Below, piece after piece: positions 1 through 7,460 of a DNA stretch of 21,393 nucleotides. The notes beneath the pieces were generated by a model. The model did no database searches. It was not told the DNA's origin and worked only from the letters and a program-made list of their open reading frames with translations. This DNA is from a virus, in the IMG/VR virus record IMGVR_UViG_3300018417_000089, positions 1-21,393 of that record, one strand, 5' to 3'. Numbering within the stretch: the stretch's first letter is position 1; every line of letters begins with the position of its first letter. Both the position numbers and the translations under genes were made by a program.

Positions 1-146
1 TCAATGTTGTTACACAGTAATCCCAGATCATATGCATTAATACCCGCAATGGTTGGAAACTTCACATAATATAAATTTGATTTTGTCAGTCCTCTTCCTT
101 CGGATATAAGTGATTTAAACTCGTCTATGTTACCCAATTTAAGCAT
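1..146 (-). CDS. Tail-tube-fold protein (gp54/gp19/gp3-like), C-terminus cut off by window edge
   Basis: The first 48 codons are visible, starting at ATG 146-144; the rest lies left of the window. The N-terminus reads MLKLGNIDEFKSLI, then LTKSNLYYVKFP and DLGLLCNNI. A short leader helix, then an 'xxNxYxVxFP' first strand and a later 'LxxLCxxI' segment are typical of the phage tail-tube fold shared by tube protein gp19, tube initiator gp54 and tube terminator gp3. The start overlaps the stop of the upstream gene by 8 bases (ATGCTTAA), so it is translated with the gp2-like gene. Position beside gp2/gp4 favours gp3; nearness of gp48, the partner of gp54 in T4, favours gp54. The fragment is too short to choose. 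Confidence 0.6.
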   Translation of the reverse strand, partial: MLKLGNIDEFKSLISEGRGLTKSNLYYVKFPTIAGINAYDLGLLCNNI

Positions 147-723
147 TGATCTTCATCCTAGAATCTTTGTATACTTGCCCTTTGTTACCTTTCCACTGTG
201 CAGTGGGTAAAAAAGTTGCAATTTCCCATTCTGGAGCAGGAACCATAGCAAATTGACCTTCAACCTGTGATGTCAAATAATGTTTGAAACACGGTTTGAA
301 ATATTTCATTTGTGCTGCTCGGTTTAAAAAACTATATTTTACTTTGAACCTTGTAGTGTCGTCATATTTTTTGTTATTTGTTACGCCCATTAACTCATCA
401 AGAAATTTGGCTCTTAATGGTATAGGTAAATAATGAAGGTTCATCCCATAGAATCCTTTTTCGGCGGGTCCTACTGCAATAATCAAAGGGAACGAATCCC
501 AATACGGCAATGTGTCTCTGTGTTTGGCATCATAAAAGAACATAAACATATTACCAGTTATAGTTCTATTTTTAGACACAATGGGTTCCTCACGCATCAG
601 TTCACGCCGGTTGACTCGCATCCTTTGAACTTTATTGCGAAACCACGCACGTGACTCTTTAGTTCGTGGAGTAATACCAGCACGAAATGCTTCTTGTTCG
701 ACGGTTTGGAACAGGTTTGACAC
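139..723 (-). CDS. Conserved T4-like phage protein, candidate DNA-end protector (gp2-like)
   Basis: A 194-aa protein starting at GTG (723-721). No ATG or other usual start occurs in frame between the upstream stop (TAG) and this GTG, and the conserved-looking block ITPRTKESRAWFRNKV (about residues 17-32) needs this start. An AAGG lies about 11 bases upstream. Other distinctive blocks are FFYDAKHRDTLPYWDSFPL (62-80) and GFYGMNLHYLPIPLRAKFLD (90-109), which I recognise from a protein conserved in marine T4-like phages. In T4 the genes 3, 2 and 4 lie together on the strand opposite gene 53, as here. The gp2 (DNA-end protector of the packaged head) name rests mostly on that position, not on a recalled T4 sequence match. 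It lies 36 bases after gp4 and overlaps the next gene. Confidence 0.6.
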   Translation of the reverse strand: MSNLFQTVEQEAFRAGITPRTKESRAWFRNKVQRMRVNRRELMREEPIVSKNRTITGNMFMFFYDAKHRDTLPYWDSFPLIIAVGPAEKGFYGMNLHYLPIPLRAKFLDELMGVTNNKKYDDTTRFKVKYSFLNRAAQMKYFKPCFKHYLTSQVEGQFAMVPAPEWEIATFLPTAQWKGNKGQVYKDSRMKINA

Positions 724-759
724 TATTTTAGTACCTTGTGATTTAAATGTCTCATATGT

Positions 760-1248
760 CTATTTAGTCTTTTTTCTTCTATATGGTTTCATTTTCTTTA
801 ATGGTTTTAATGTTTTTGGCATTATACCCATCGATTGCAATTCGATCTCAGTCCATATTTCAAAGTGCCACTTGCGGTCTTTGCAATATTCTGCAGCTGC
901 ATCCCATTTGTTTTGGTTTTTAATATATGTCAATCCTTCACTGATATACCTTTTGGTTCGTTTATCGCCCTTGGGTGGCATGGTGTCTTTATGTGGTTTT
1001 ACCTCAACCAATGATGTCTTACCATCGCGCCATTGAACCAAGAAATCCATATAATATCGGTGGTATTTTCTATCGACTTCGTACCAATATGGTATAACCA
1101 CTTCTTCACTTGACCATGATTTGACATTTGGGTCTTTATCAAAATACATCATGCAGTATTTTTCCCACATACTTCTATAAATCACATTGTTAGGATCACC
1201 AGTGTATTTTGAGGAGTTTTTGACTTTATATCTTCCAGAGTATGCCAT
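760..1248 (-). CDS. gp4: Head completion nuclease gp4
   Basis: A 162-aa protein matching T4 gp4 (gp50/65) closely in length and at several places: MAYSGRY at the N-terminus, SKYTGDPNNVIYRSMWEK (13-30), VIPYW (51-55), then YMDFLV (66-71) and SLVEVKPHKD (79-88). D68, E82 and K84 form a PD-(D/E)xK type nuclease core of the TnsA/Holliday-resolvase kind. The family is needed to finish the DNA-filled head so that tails can join. The C-terminus is strongly basic (KPLKKMKPYRRKKTK), fitting DNA contact. It is the first gene of the leftward unit, about 30 bases downstream of a minus-strand late-promoter-like TCTAAATA. No strong Shine-Dalgarno sequence is visible before its ATG. Confidence 0.95.
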   Translation of the reverse strand: MAYSGRYKVKNSSKYTGDPNNVIYRSMWEKYCMMYFDKDPNVKSWSSEEVVIPYWYEVDRKYHRYYMDFLVQWRDGKTSLVEVKPHKDTMPPKGDKRTKRYISEGLTYIKNQNKWDAAAEYCKDRKWHFEIWTEIELQSMGIMPKTLKPLKKMKPYRRKKTK

Positions 1249-1255
1249 AAATCAC

Positions 1256-1263
1256 TATAAATA
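1256..1263 (+). promoter_or_regulatory. T4-type late promoter for the gp48 operon
   Basis: Perfect TATAAATA, followed by one more A, in the 46-base gap between divergent genes. In T4 this octamer is the whole late promoter, recognised by host RNA polymerase with gp55 and gp33. It ends 31 bases before the gp48 ATG, similar to the spacing of the other three perfect copies in this window. Confidence 0.85.
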
Positions 1264-1278
1264 ACTGTATTAAAATCT

Positions 1279-1286
1279 TATTTAGA
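1279..1286 (-). promoter_or_regulatory. Probable late promoter for the leftward gp4 operon (one mismatch)
   Basis: Read on the minus strand this is TCTAAATA, one base from the TATAAATA consensus. It ends about 30 bases before the gp4 start, the spacing seen at the perfect plus-strand copies. It sits between the plus-strand promoter and gp48, so the two start signals overlap back to back and the transcripts would share about 15-20 bases of complementary leader. The mismatch makes it less certain. Confidence 0.5.
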
Positions 1287-1294
1287 GTACCTTA

Positions 1295-2494
1295 ATGGAA
1301 GACAGTCTGACAACAAAAAACTCAAATGAGTTTACTCAAGAGAATTTAGAAGAGATTGTTATCTCAGAAGAAACTGCTGATGATCAAGAAAATAAGACGC
1401 CTGATAATAGTGATGGCGTCGTAGATAAAAAGAGATCATTTAAATACCCTCTTACAATTTCTAATGACTTTCCTGCGAAAATCATATTCAAGGTGTTCGA
1501 GATAAATGATGACAGTATATTTGAAAAATCTGGTATCGCGGTTGAAAAGGTTTGGGATCAATTGAAATCAGGATTAACCGAGGGTTTTGATGATACTGTT
1601 GATACGGTGGGGACCTTTGTTAACAAGGGCTTGTCATATGTTTATGGTTTAGAATCAGTGGGTAATGAATATGTCACTCCAAAAGAGGCTAAACGAACAC
1701 TCGATGATGCTGAGACAACACAACCACAAATTCAAACTTACGAAAATAAAGGCGTAGGCACACAAATAGGGTCCGTAACATTACCATTACAACGACCACT
1801 ACGATATTCAGATGTTGCACAGTATGAAGGTGCTAGTTTAGGTATAATTGGTGGTATGATGAACGACGTTTTGAGTGGTAACAATCCATTTGAAGGCATA
1901 TCTTCTAACGGCAAACTAAAATCTACTGCGGGTGCACTCGCAGCACAAGTTGTTGCACGAGGCCTTGGAACAGTTGCCGGTGCTACAATTGGTTCAAAGG
2001 GTGGTATTGGTGGTGCAATACTTGGTGGTATCGCTGGTAGTAACACTGGAGAACAATTGGGTGGTGCTACCAAGAATGCAACTAGGATATCATCTGCGCC
2101 TAATTTCAGAACACTATTTAATCATGTCGACATAAGAAACTTTTCTTTTGATTTTAAAATGATTGCTACATCTAAAGAAGAATCAGTTGCAATTAATAAT
2201 ATTATAAAACTATTTCGTCAAGAATTATATCCTGAGAAAATACCATTGGGTGCCACTGGTTTACCATTTGCATATAAGTTTCCTAATGTATTTGAAATTG
2301 AAGTTAAAAATAGATTTGACAACACTATGGGTTTCAAATTCCAAAGATGTTATCTCAGAAATGTACAGACAGTATTTAATGAGACTGCAACCGGCGTGTA
2401 TGATGATGGCAATTTCATTGAAGTCAGTATAACTTTAGACTTCGTAGAAATAGTAGCTCTTGATAAACAAAAGATAAGAGATGAGGGTTATTAA
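1295..2494 (+). CDS. gp48: Baseplate tail tube cap gp48
   Basis: A 399-aa protein (T4 gp48 is about 364 aa). In the family this protein sits on the hub, caps the baseplate and starts tail-tube assembly. Visible parts: an acidic, disordered N-terminus (1-45); a strand FKYPLTISNDFPAKIIFKVF (49-68); a segment with QRPLRYSDVAQYEGASLGII (166-185); a long glycine-rich hydrophobic stretch with repeated GxxxG spacing (about 213-257); and a tube-like C-terminal domain, APNFRTLFNHVDIRNFSFDF (268-287) to the end, with the FxFKM strand shared by gp48 and gp54. Its stop overlaps the gp53 start by one base (TAATG). First gene of the rightward late unit. Only a weak AGAG-type ribosome site is seen. The glycine-rich insert is odd and is discussed separately. 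Confidence 0.85.
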   Translation: MEDSLTTKNSNEFTQENLEEIVISEETADDQENKTPDNSDGVVDKKRSFKYPLTISNDFPAKIIFKVFEINDDSIFEKSGIAVEKVWDQLKSGLTEGFDDTVDTVGTFVNKGLSYVYGLESVGNEYVTPKEAKRTLDDAETTQPQIQTYENKGVGTQIGSVTLPLQRPLRYSDVAQYEGASLGIIGGMMNDVLSGNNPFEGISSNGKLKSTAGALAAQVVARGLGTVAGATIGSKGGIGGAILGGIAGSNTGEQLGGATKNATRISSAPNFRTLFNHVDIRNFSFDFKMIATSKEESVAINNIIKLFRQELYPEKIPLGATGLPFAYKFPNVFEIEVKNRFDNTMGFKFQRCYLRNVQTVFNETATGVYDDGNFIEVSITLDFVEIVALDKQKIRDEGY

Positions 2495-3258
2495 TGTCTA
2501 ACTATTTTAAAAGTTTTCCAAAGGCCTTATACTTATTTGGAGATGAAACAACACCAGTTGCATACCAAGATCTATCAACTTTCAATAATTACATTAATTT
2601 GATATCTGAAGAGATTAGTGCATATATTGAATATGAAATACAAGATTTTGAAAGACCTGACAGTTTAGCTTACAAATTGTATGGCAACAGTCAGTACGAC
2701 TGGACATTTTTTTCAATAAATGATAATATTCGCGAAGGTGGTTGGCCTTTATCATTGCAAGATGCATTTGATCTTGCAACACAGAAAAAATACAAAGATT
2801 GGACATGTAAAGTATCATTTAACTTCAACAGTGCTGATAGTGCTGCTACCTTAGCCGATTTATATCCTGTTGGCCAGGAGGTTAAACTAACCGGCGGTTC
2901 AGGTGGTATCATGTATGTCAAATCTAAAAACTTACAGGTTGGGGAGATAACTGTTTATTCTAAAAATTATAGTTTCGACAGTGATTTCAGTGCAAGTTCT
3001 GCACTGTCTTACTCTATGGATTCTAATACATTGCCCCTTGCAAGTGTAGTAAGAGAAGCATACGGCACCTATGAATATCGAAACACAAACAAAGAACCCA
3101 TTGATTATTTTTTTGATACCGAGGTTGTTCCTAAAATACAGGTAACCAATCTTGACAAACTGATAGAAGACAATGACAAACTGAAACGCATTCGCATTAT
3201 CAAAAAAGAACTTATAGGGAATGTAGTCGGGAAATATAAATCGTTAATCGGTAGATAA
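2494..3258 (+). CDS. gp53: Baseplate wedge subunit gp53
   Basis: A 254-aa protein; T4 gp53 is 196 aa. The match is clear at RPDSLAYKLYGNSQYDWTFF (54-73) followed by SINDNIREGGWPLS, corresponding to the 'RPEELANAIYGNPQLYW' block of T4 gp53, and at the C-terminus DNDKLKRIRIIKKELIGNVV (225-244), which matches T4 'ENEKLRQIKIIAKSDI'. gp53 ties wedges to the hub and to each other during dome-to-star assembly. The extra length comes from the middle (about 105-190), a beta-rich, Ser/Ala-rich piece with LYPVGQEVKLTGGSGG that is absent in T4. Starts one base inside the gp48 stop and ends 2 bases before the gp27-like gene. Confidence 0.9.
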   Translation: MSNYFKSFPKALYLFGDETTPVAYQDLSTFNNYINLISEEISAYIEYEIQDFERPDSLAYKLYGNSQYDWTFFSINDNIREGGWPLSLQDAFDLATQKKYKDWTCKVSFNFNSADSAATLADLYPVGQEVKLTGGSGGIMYVKSKNLQVGEITVYSKNYSFDSDFSASSALSYSMDSNTLPLASVVREAYGTYEYRNTNKEPIDYFFDTEVVPKIQVTNLDKLIEDNDKLKRIRIIKKELIGNVVGKYKSLIGR

Positions 3259-3260
3259 AA

Positions 3261-4613
3261 ATGTCTCAAGTTAAATTTGCTATTGTCGAAGCCGTTGTTG
3301 TTACTACTATATCTGATGGGAATGAAATTGAGATTGATATTAAACCCAACATTATTGAGTTTCAAACATTCGAACACATCTCTAAACCTTATGTTGATGC
3401 GACATTATCATTTGTTGATGATTTTGGGTTGTTGAATCAACTTGCCTTTCGTGGTACTGAAAGATTTCGCATCACGTTTGGTCAAACTGATGATATTCAC
3501 GCTCCATTATATACCAAATTCTTCTTTGTTAACAAGATTACCGATGTTCTTAAATCTAATGATCGAAGTGAAATACTATCAGTAGATCTTGTTGAAGACA
3601 TTTTGTATATTGATTCGATTAAACAACTTAGTCGTTCATTTACGGCACCTATTGAAGAGATCATCGAGGAAATATGTTCAACAGAATTGAGTAAAACTGT
3701 CATTCGTGACGATTTTGCTGGTTCTGCACAGGGCCCTCGCAAAATTGTAGTGCCTTACATGAGTCCTTTACAAACAATAGAGTGGTTAAAAACTCGAGCA
3801 ACAACCAGAACTGGTTCGCCCATATACCTGAGAGCCTCTATATTTTCTAACAATCTATTTTTGTGTGATTTCGACACGTTGGTTAAAAGAAATGTTGTCA
3901 ACGAAAAGTTGCCGTTGAGATATACTTCAGCGGAAGCCATGGTAGATGATGTTGATGAAAGGTCCAGAGCATATTTCAATGTACTAACATACAAAGAAAT
4001 CAATAGTGGGGACATGATGTTAGACTATGAGAATGGTAACGTTGGTTCGTACTATGCCAATCTTGATGTTGCCAGTGGTATCACGTCTGGCAGTCACATT
4101 TCTGTTCGCGATATTATCACCGAGTTCTATTCTACTAATATTATAGCCTCAAATGTTGCACAACAAATATTTGATCCTACTCTAAAAATAGGTGATAAGT
4201 TATCAGACGAGTATGATTCATTGAGTATATTTCAGGTCACATCATCCAACACGTACAATCAGTTTATGAGTTATCATGACGAGACTGTACTGGTTGATCA
4301 AGACAATAACATCACCGAATCTAAACTTAAGATTAAAAATAAAATCATTCGTTCTATCTTAAAAAAGAACGTTATTGATATTGGTATCGAAGGCAGAATG
4401 GTGTTTGAGTCTAGAATCTCACCTGGCAATAAGATACGAGTCATATTCTTAAACTCCGATACTGCATCCACTAATAATGATACTGCCTCACAAATAGACA
4501 GACGAAAGTCTGGGGATTATTTTATATTGGCAGTCAATCACATATTCAAGGATGCCGGACATTTCACACAAATGCGGTTAACTAAAATCAATGAAGCGCC
4601 CAAAGTAATATGA
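3261..4613 (+). CDS. gp27: Baseplate hub protein gp27-like
   Basis: A 450-aa protein (T4 gp27 is 391 aa). gp27 trimers form the torus joining the spike to the tube. The first 200 residues show two tube-like beta domains (IIEFQTFEHISKPYVDATLS, 31-50; then FRITFGQ). SPLQTIEWLKTRATT followed by GSPIYLR (about 168-190) is the hub-family block in which a helix precedes a partner-binding domain. The end, RISPGNKIRVIFLN ... YFILAVNHIFKDAGHFTQMR, follows the T4 gp27 ending 'LTPGVKIIFND ... [20 protein letters not shown]'. The stop overlaps the next start as ATGA, so hub and spike-base proteins are probably translated in step. It is 3-6 domains' worth of the same layout as gp27, with a longer C-terminal half. 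Confidence 0.8.
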   Translation: MSQVKFAIVEAVVVTTISDGNEIEIDIKPNIIEFQTFEHISKPYVDATLSFVDDFGLLNQLAFRGTERFRITFGQTDDIHAPLYTKFFFVNKITDVLKSNDRSEILSVDLVEDILYIDSIKQLSRSFTAPIEEIIEEICSTELSKTVIRDDFAGSAQGPRKIVVPYMSPLQTIEWLKTRATTRTGSPIYLRASIFSNNLFLCDFDTLVKRNVVNEKLPLRYTSAEAMVDDVDERSRAYFNVLTYKEINSGDMMLDYENGNVGSYYANLDVASGITSGSHISVRDIITEFYSTNIIASNVAQQIFDPTLKIGDKLSDEYDSLSIFQVTSSNTYNQFMSYHDETVLVDQDNNITESKLKIKNKIIRSILKKNVIDIGIEGRMVFESRISPGNKIRVIFLNSDTASTNNDTASQIDRRKSGDYFILAVNHIFKDAGHFTQMRLTKINEAPKVI

Positions 4614-5494
4614 ATGTAATAAGACCTATACAAAAACAGTACTATGGTGATGACAACCGATGGTTTCTTGGTTATATCATTAATTCTGCGCCGCCTGCTG
4701 GACTTGAGGGTAGAGTTAAGGTTCGTATCATTGGCGTACACAATCCATCGACCAACGAGGTACCCGAAAAGGATTTACCATGGGCCCAGGTATTAATACC
4801 CACTACCGAGGGTGGTTCATCTGGTATTGGCAGGATACCCAATCTAAACAAGGGTGCATTTGTATTTGGTATATTTCTAGATGGTGTTGCATCACAAATA
4901 CCATTGGTGTTGGGTTCGTTACCTCACACAGAATTACCAACAGCAATTCAATCGGAACGCCGATCAGATTTATTAGACACGTTTAATTATGATCAAAAAC
5001 GTATTCAAAATGTTTCTATATCAACTATTCTTAAAGATGATGAATCAGATGCTGGCATACCTATAAGAAGGCAACAGTCTATGAAATTCTTTATTGACAA
5101 TGGTTATACTGTTATGCATGCCGCCGCAATCACCGGCGCCCTTGAGATTGCATCTCAGTTTAAAACTTATGGTTCAGGTACAACGACTACCAACACAGGC
5201 CCTACGACCGTAGGGATTGCAAACTGGAAGGTAGATTCATCGGTTGGTAATCGTTATGCTGGATTAATAAAATTCGCCAACTCATACAAACCAGCAACAG
5301 ATTGGAAACTATATTCTGTTCAACTACAGTATGTTTTATTTGAATTACGTACTCGTTTCAATCTTGCAAACTCAAAACTCCTTGTCACAGATAATATCAA
5401 AGACGCATCACAGATAGTGAATAAATACTATCTCAAACAAACAACACAAACAGATCAGGCTGCAACAAGAGCCTATGATGAGGTTATGGTATAA
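4610..5494 (+). CDS. gp5: Baseplate hub gp5-like protein: OB-fold plus tail lysozyme-like domain
   Basis: A 294-aa protein; T4 gp5 is 575 aa. Residues 15-105 are the gp5 OB-fold: RWFLGYIINS, GLEGRVKVRIIGVHNPS, DLPWAQVLIPTTEGGSSGIG and GAFVFGIFLDG are its hallmark strands. Residues 155-290 resemble the tail lysozyme domain Phage_lysozyme2 (MKFFIDNGYTVMHAAAITGA, GIANW at 202-206, then a helix ending LQYVLFELRTRF). That family usually has 'GNxxxESG' with the catalytic Glu; here the matching piece is GALEIAS (176-182), putting Ala181 at the Glu position, although E179 lies two residues away. The beta-helical needle of T4 gp5 is absent and is found three genes on. It overlaps gp27 by 4 bases and stops one base before the amidase start. 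Confidence 0.85.
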   Translation: MNVIRPIQKQYYGDDNRWFLGYIINSAPPAGLEGRVKVRIIGVHNPSTNEVPEKDLPWAQVLIPTTEGGSSGIGRIPNLNKGAFVFGIFLDGVASQIPLVLGSLPHTELPTAIQSERRSDLLDTFNYDQKRIQNVSISTILKDDESDAGIPIRRQQSMKFFIDNGYTVMHAAAITGALEIASQFKTYGSGTTTTNTGPTTVGIANWKVDSSVGNRYAGLIKFANSYKPATDWKLYSVQLQYVLFELRTRFNLANSKLLVTDNIKDASQIVNKYYLKQTTQTDQAATRAYDEVMV

Positions 5495-5495
5495 T

Positions 5496-7460
5496 ATGGC
5501 TGAAATTGTTGATCCCAAGACTGGAAAAGTTAGAAATGTTTCTCAACGAAAAGCTAACAGTCTTTCCGAGACATACTCCGAAGAAATCAAAAAGACGGTC
5601 TCCCAAGAGGCCAAAAGTATTTCGGACAAAGGTTTAAATAAAACTGCCGCTGATGCTGCCGAATCATTCAAAAACGCCGGTGCCACAGTTGGTGGACAAA
5701 TATCAGGCCAAGTAAATGCAGGACTTCTTAACCTAGAATCCAAGGTTGATGGTTATAAACAAGAACTCACAGATGCCAAAGATACTGTCACAGGTATATT
5801 AGAAGGTGATGCCGCTGCAATTGATAATCTAAAAACAGATATTGTCAATTCTGCCATGTCTGCCATCAGTTCAAAACTAGGAACCAAAGTCACAATTGAA
5901 TTCTCTGAACCAGATTCAGACACTGGTATTGTAACACCCATCACCGCCTCTCTTAATGCAGAAAACAATGGTGCAGATACTATCGCCGGAGTACTTGCAA
6001 TCATCACTGGTTTGGGTATATCTGCTGATGGATTTGCAAATAACTTTGAAGGAGAATTACAGAATGCTCTGGGTGTTAATAGTCCGGAAGGCCTTGTGTC
6101 TGTAACAGATAAAATCAAAGATAAAGTTGGTGCATTCACATCCACAACTATTAATCAATTATCAACAGATGCCATTACCTCAGTCACCAATGAACTCAAA
6201 CAAACCGTAAACAATTCCTTGGCATCTGGAAATGCTAATATCAATAAGTCAATTACCTATATTTCTTCCGTAAGTGACGGAGGAACAGGCAATCCTCCAA
6301 CCACTACAACCACCACCGTTCAAACCAACGTGGGAGGAGGACTCACTACATATACAGATTCAGCAGAGTTTAATCTCGCTATAGGTAAACAAGACTCAGA
6401 CGGTCTCTTAGATATTGCCAAACTTGTCACAAAAGATATTGAAACTAAAATCAACCCAACCAAACTAAAAACCAGTCTGTCAGAACTCTCAAACAATACC
6501 CAAGACGGTGACACAATACTATCATCAGTTAATAACGCCGAACAGACAAGATCAGACTATTCTATAAACGTTGAAAGATATAAAGGAATAGTTTCAAACA
6601 GAGTGGCGGGAGGTTCTTCATTGGGCGTGGTGCAGGGACTGTCTCTCAAAACGCTGACAACAATCCGTCAAACGGTCAAAAACGTTGCACCCAAACTCTC
6701 AGATGCTGAAGTAGAAAATCTCATTGCATTATCGCAGGGAGACGCCGTTGACATGTCAAATGCTATCAAATTACTTCAAGACAACACAGATCTTACATAC
6801 AAAGAGGCACAAAGATTTCTTAAATCGATTGACACGACGATCACCAATTCGACGAGATTACCGCCAGACACTGTGATTCTCTCTGAACCATATGTTATTG
6901 GGAGTTATTCAAAGAATTGGAACAAGGGGTTGAATGATCCAGTATTTCCTTACATTTCATCCACTGCAGAACTGCAAGCTGAGATTGCGATCATTGAGAA
7001 GTCTCGAACTGTCGACAAAGTTATTGTGCATTGGACTGAGACACACACGAACAAGAATATTGGTAGTGAAGAGATTAACGAATGGCACCTTAAAGCTGGA
7101 TTAGATGGAATTGGTTATCATTATGTTTGTCGCAGGGATGGATCGTTACAGAGGGGAAGACCGATTAGTTTGGATGGTCAACACACTCCTGACAATGATA
7201 ATGGTACTATTGGGTTTGTATTTGTTGGGGGGATTAATGCACCTACTGGCACACCGAATGAGGAGAACTTTTTATCTTCTCAAAGCTTGACACGATCTCA
7301 GATTAATACTTTTGATCATTTTTGTAGAACTTTGTATAATGTACATCCTGGCATTAAGATTTTTGGACACAATGAAGTAGATGAAACGGGATTAAATGTT
7401 GATCCGGGCTTTGATGTTTCGGATTATGTTTTAACAAGATTTGGAAAAACAAATGACTAA
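5496..7460 (+). CDS. Tail-associated N-acetylmuramoyl-L-alanine amidase
   Basis: A 654-aa protein. ATG 5496 is chosen over an upstream in-frame ATG at 5475 because it lies just after the gp5 stop and has GAGG 12 bases upstream. Residues 1-260 are Ala/Ser/Lys-rich and largely helical, with a hydrophobic stretch TIAGVLAIITGLGIS; then a Pro/Thr linker (about 268-285, NPPTTTTTT); a helical middle; and a C-terminal Amidase_2/PGRP domain (about 490-654). Like T7 lysozyme it has VIVHW (H512), INEWHL, GIGYHYVCRRDG (Y541), IGFVFVGGIN, FGHNE (H625) and DPGFD (D636). H512, H625 and D636 should bind zinc and Y541 is the T7 Tyr46 equivalent. The usual Lys two residues before that Asp is Asn634. It should cut peptide cross-links from glycan during infection. 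Its last 8 bases overlap the spike gene. Confidence 0.85.
   Translation: MAEIVDPKTGKVRNVSQRKANSLSETYSEEIKKTVSQEAKSISDKGLNKTAADAAESFKNAGATVGGQISGQVNAGLLNLESKVDGYKQELTDAKDTVTGILEGDAAAIDNLKTDIVNSAMSAISSKLGTKVTIEFSEPDSDTGIVTPITASLNAENNGADTIAGVLAIITGLGISADGFANNFEGELQNALGVNSPEGLVSVTDKIKDKVGAFTSTTINQLSTDAITSVTNELKQTVNNSLASGNANINKSITYISSVSDGGTGNPPTTTTTTVQTNVGGGLTTYTDSAEFNLAIGKQDSDGLLDIAKLVTKDIETKINPTKLKTSLSELSNNTQDGDTILSSVNNAEQTRSDYSINVERYKGIVSNRVAGGSSLGVVQGLSLKTLTTIRQTVKNVAPKLSDAEVENLIALSQGDAVDMSNAIKLLQDNTDLTYKEAQRFLKSIDTTITNSTRLPPDTVILSEPYVIGSYSKNWNKGLNDPVFPYISSTAELQAEIAIIEKSRTVDKVIVHWTETHTNKNIGSEEINEWHLKAGLDGIGYHYVCRRDGSLQRGRPISLDGQHTPDNDNGTIGFVFVGGINAPTGTPNEENFLSSQSLTRSQINTFDHFCRTLYNVHPGIKIFGHNEVDETGLNVDPGFDVSDYVLTRFGKTND

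Noticed and set aside
761-768. Minus-strand CTAAATA-like site before the gp2-like gene
   Set aside because: At least two mismatches from the consensus octamer and it includes the gp4 stop; co-transcription with gp4 explains expression.
1738-2073. 111-codon minus-strand Pro/Ala-rich frame
   Set aside because: Antisense to the glycine-rich part of gp48, where GGT codons read as Thr/Pro/Ala on the other strand; nothing supports expression.
3235-3242. TATAAATC, one mismatch from a late promoter, before gp27
   Set aside because: Sits in gp53 codons, has the mismatch at the last base and is only 18 bases from the ATG, closer than all perfect copies.
5475-5495. Earlier in-frame ATG for the amidase gene
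   Set aside because: It lies inside the gp5 end and adds an unlikely MMRLWYN; ATG 5496 directly follows the gp5 stop with GAGG at good spacing.
7441-7452. TTG start for the spike gene
   Set aside because: ATG 7453 has GGA at 8 bases and gives a normal stop-start overlap.
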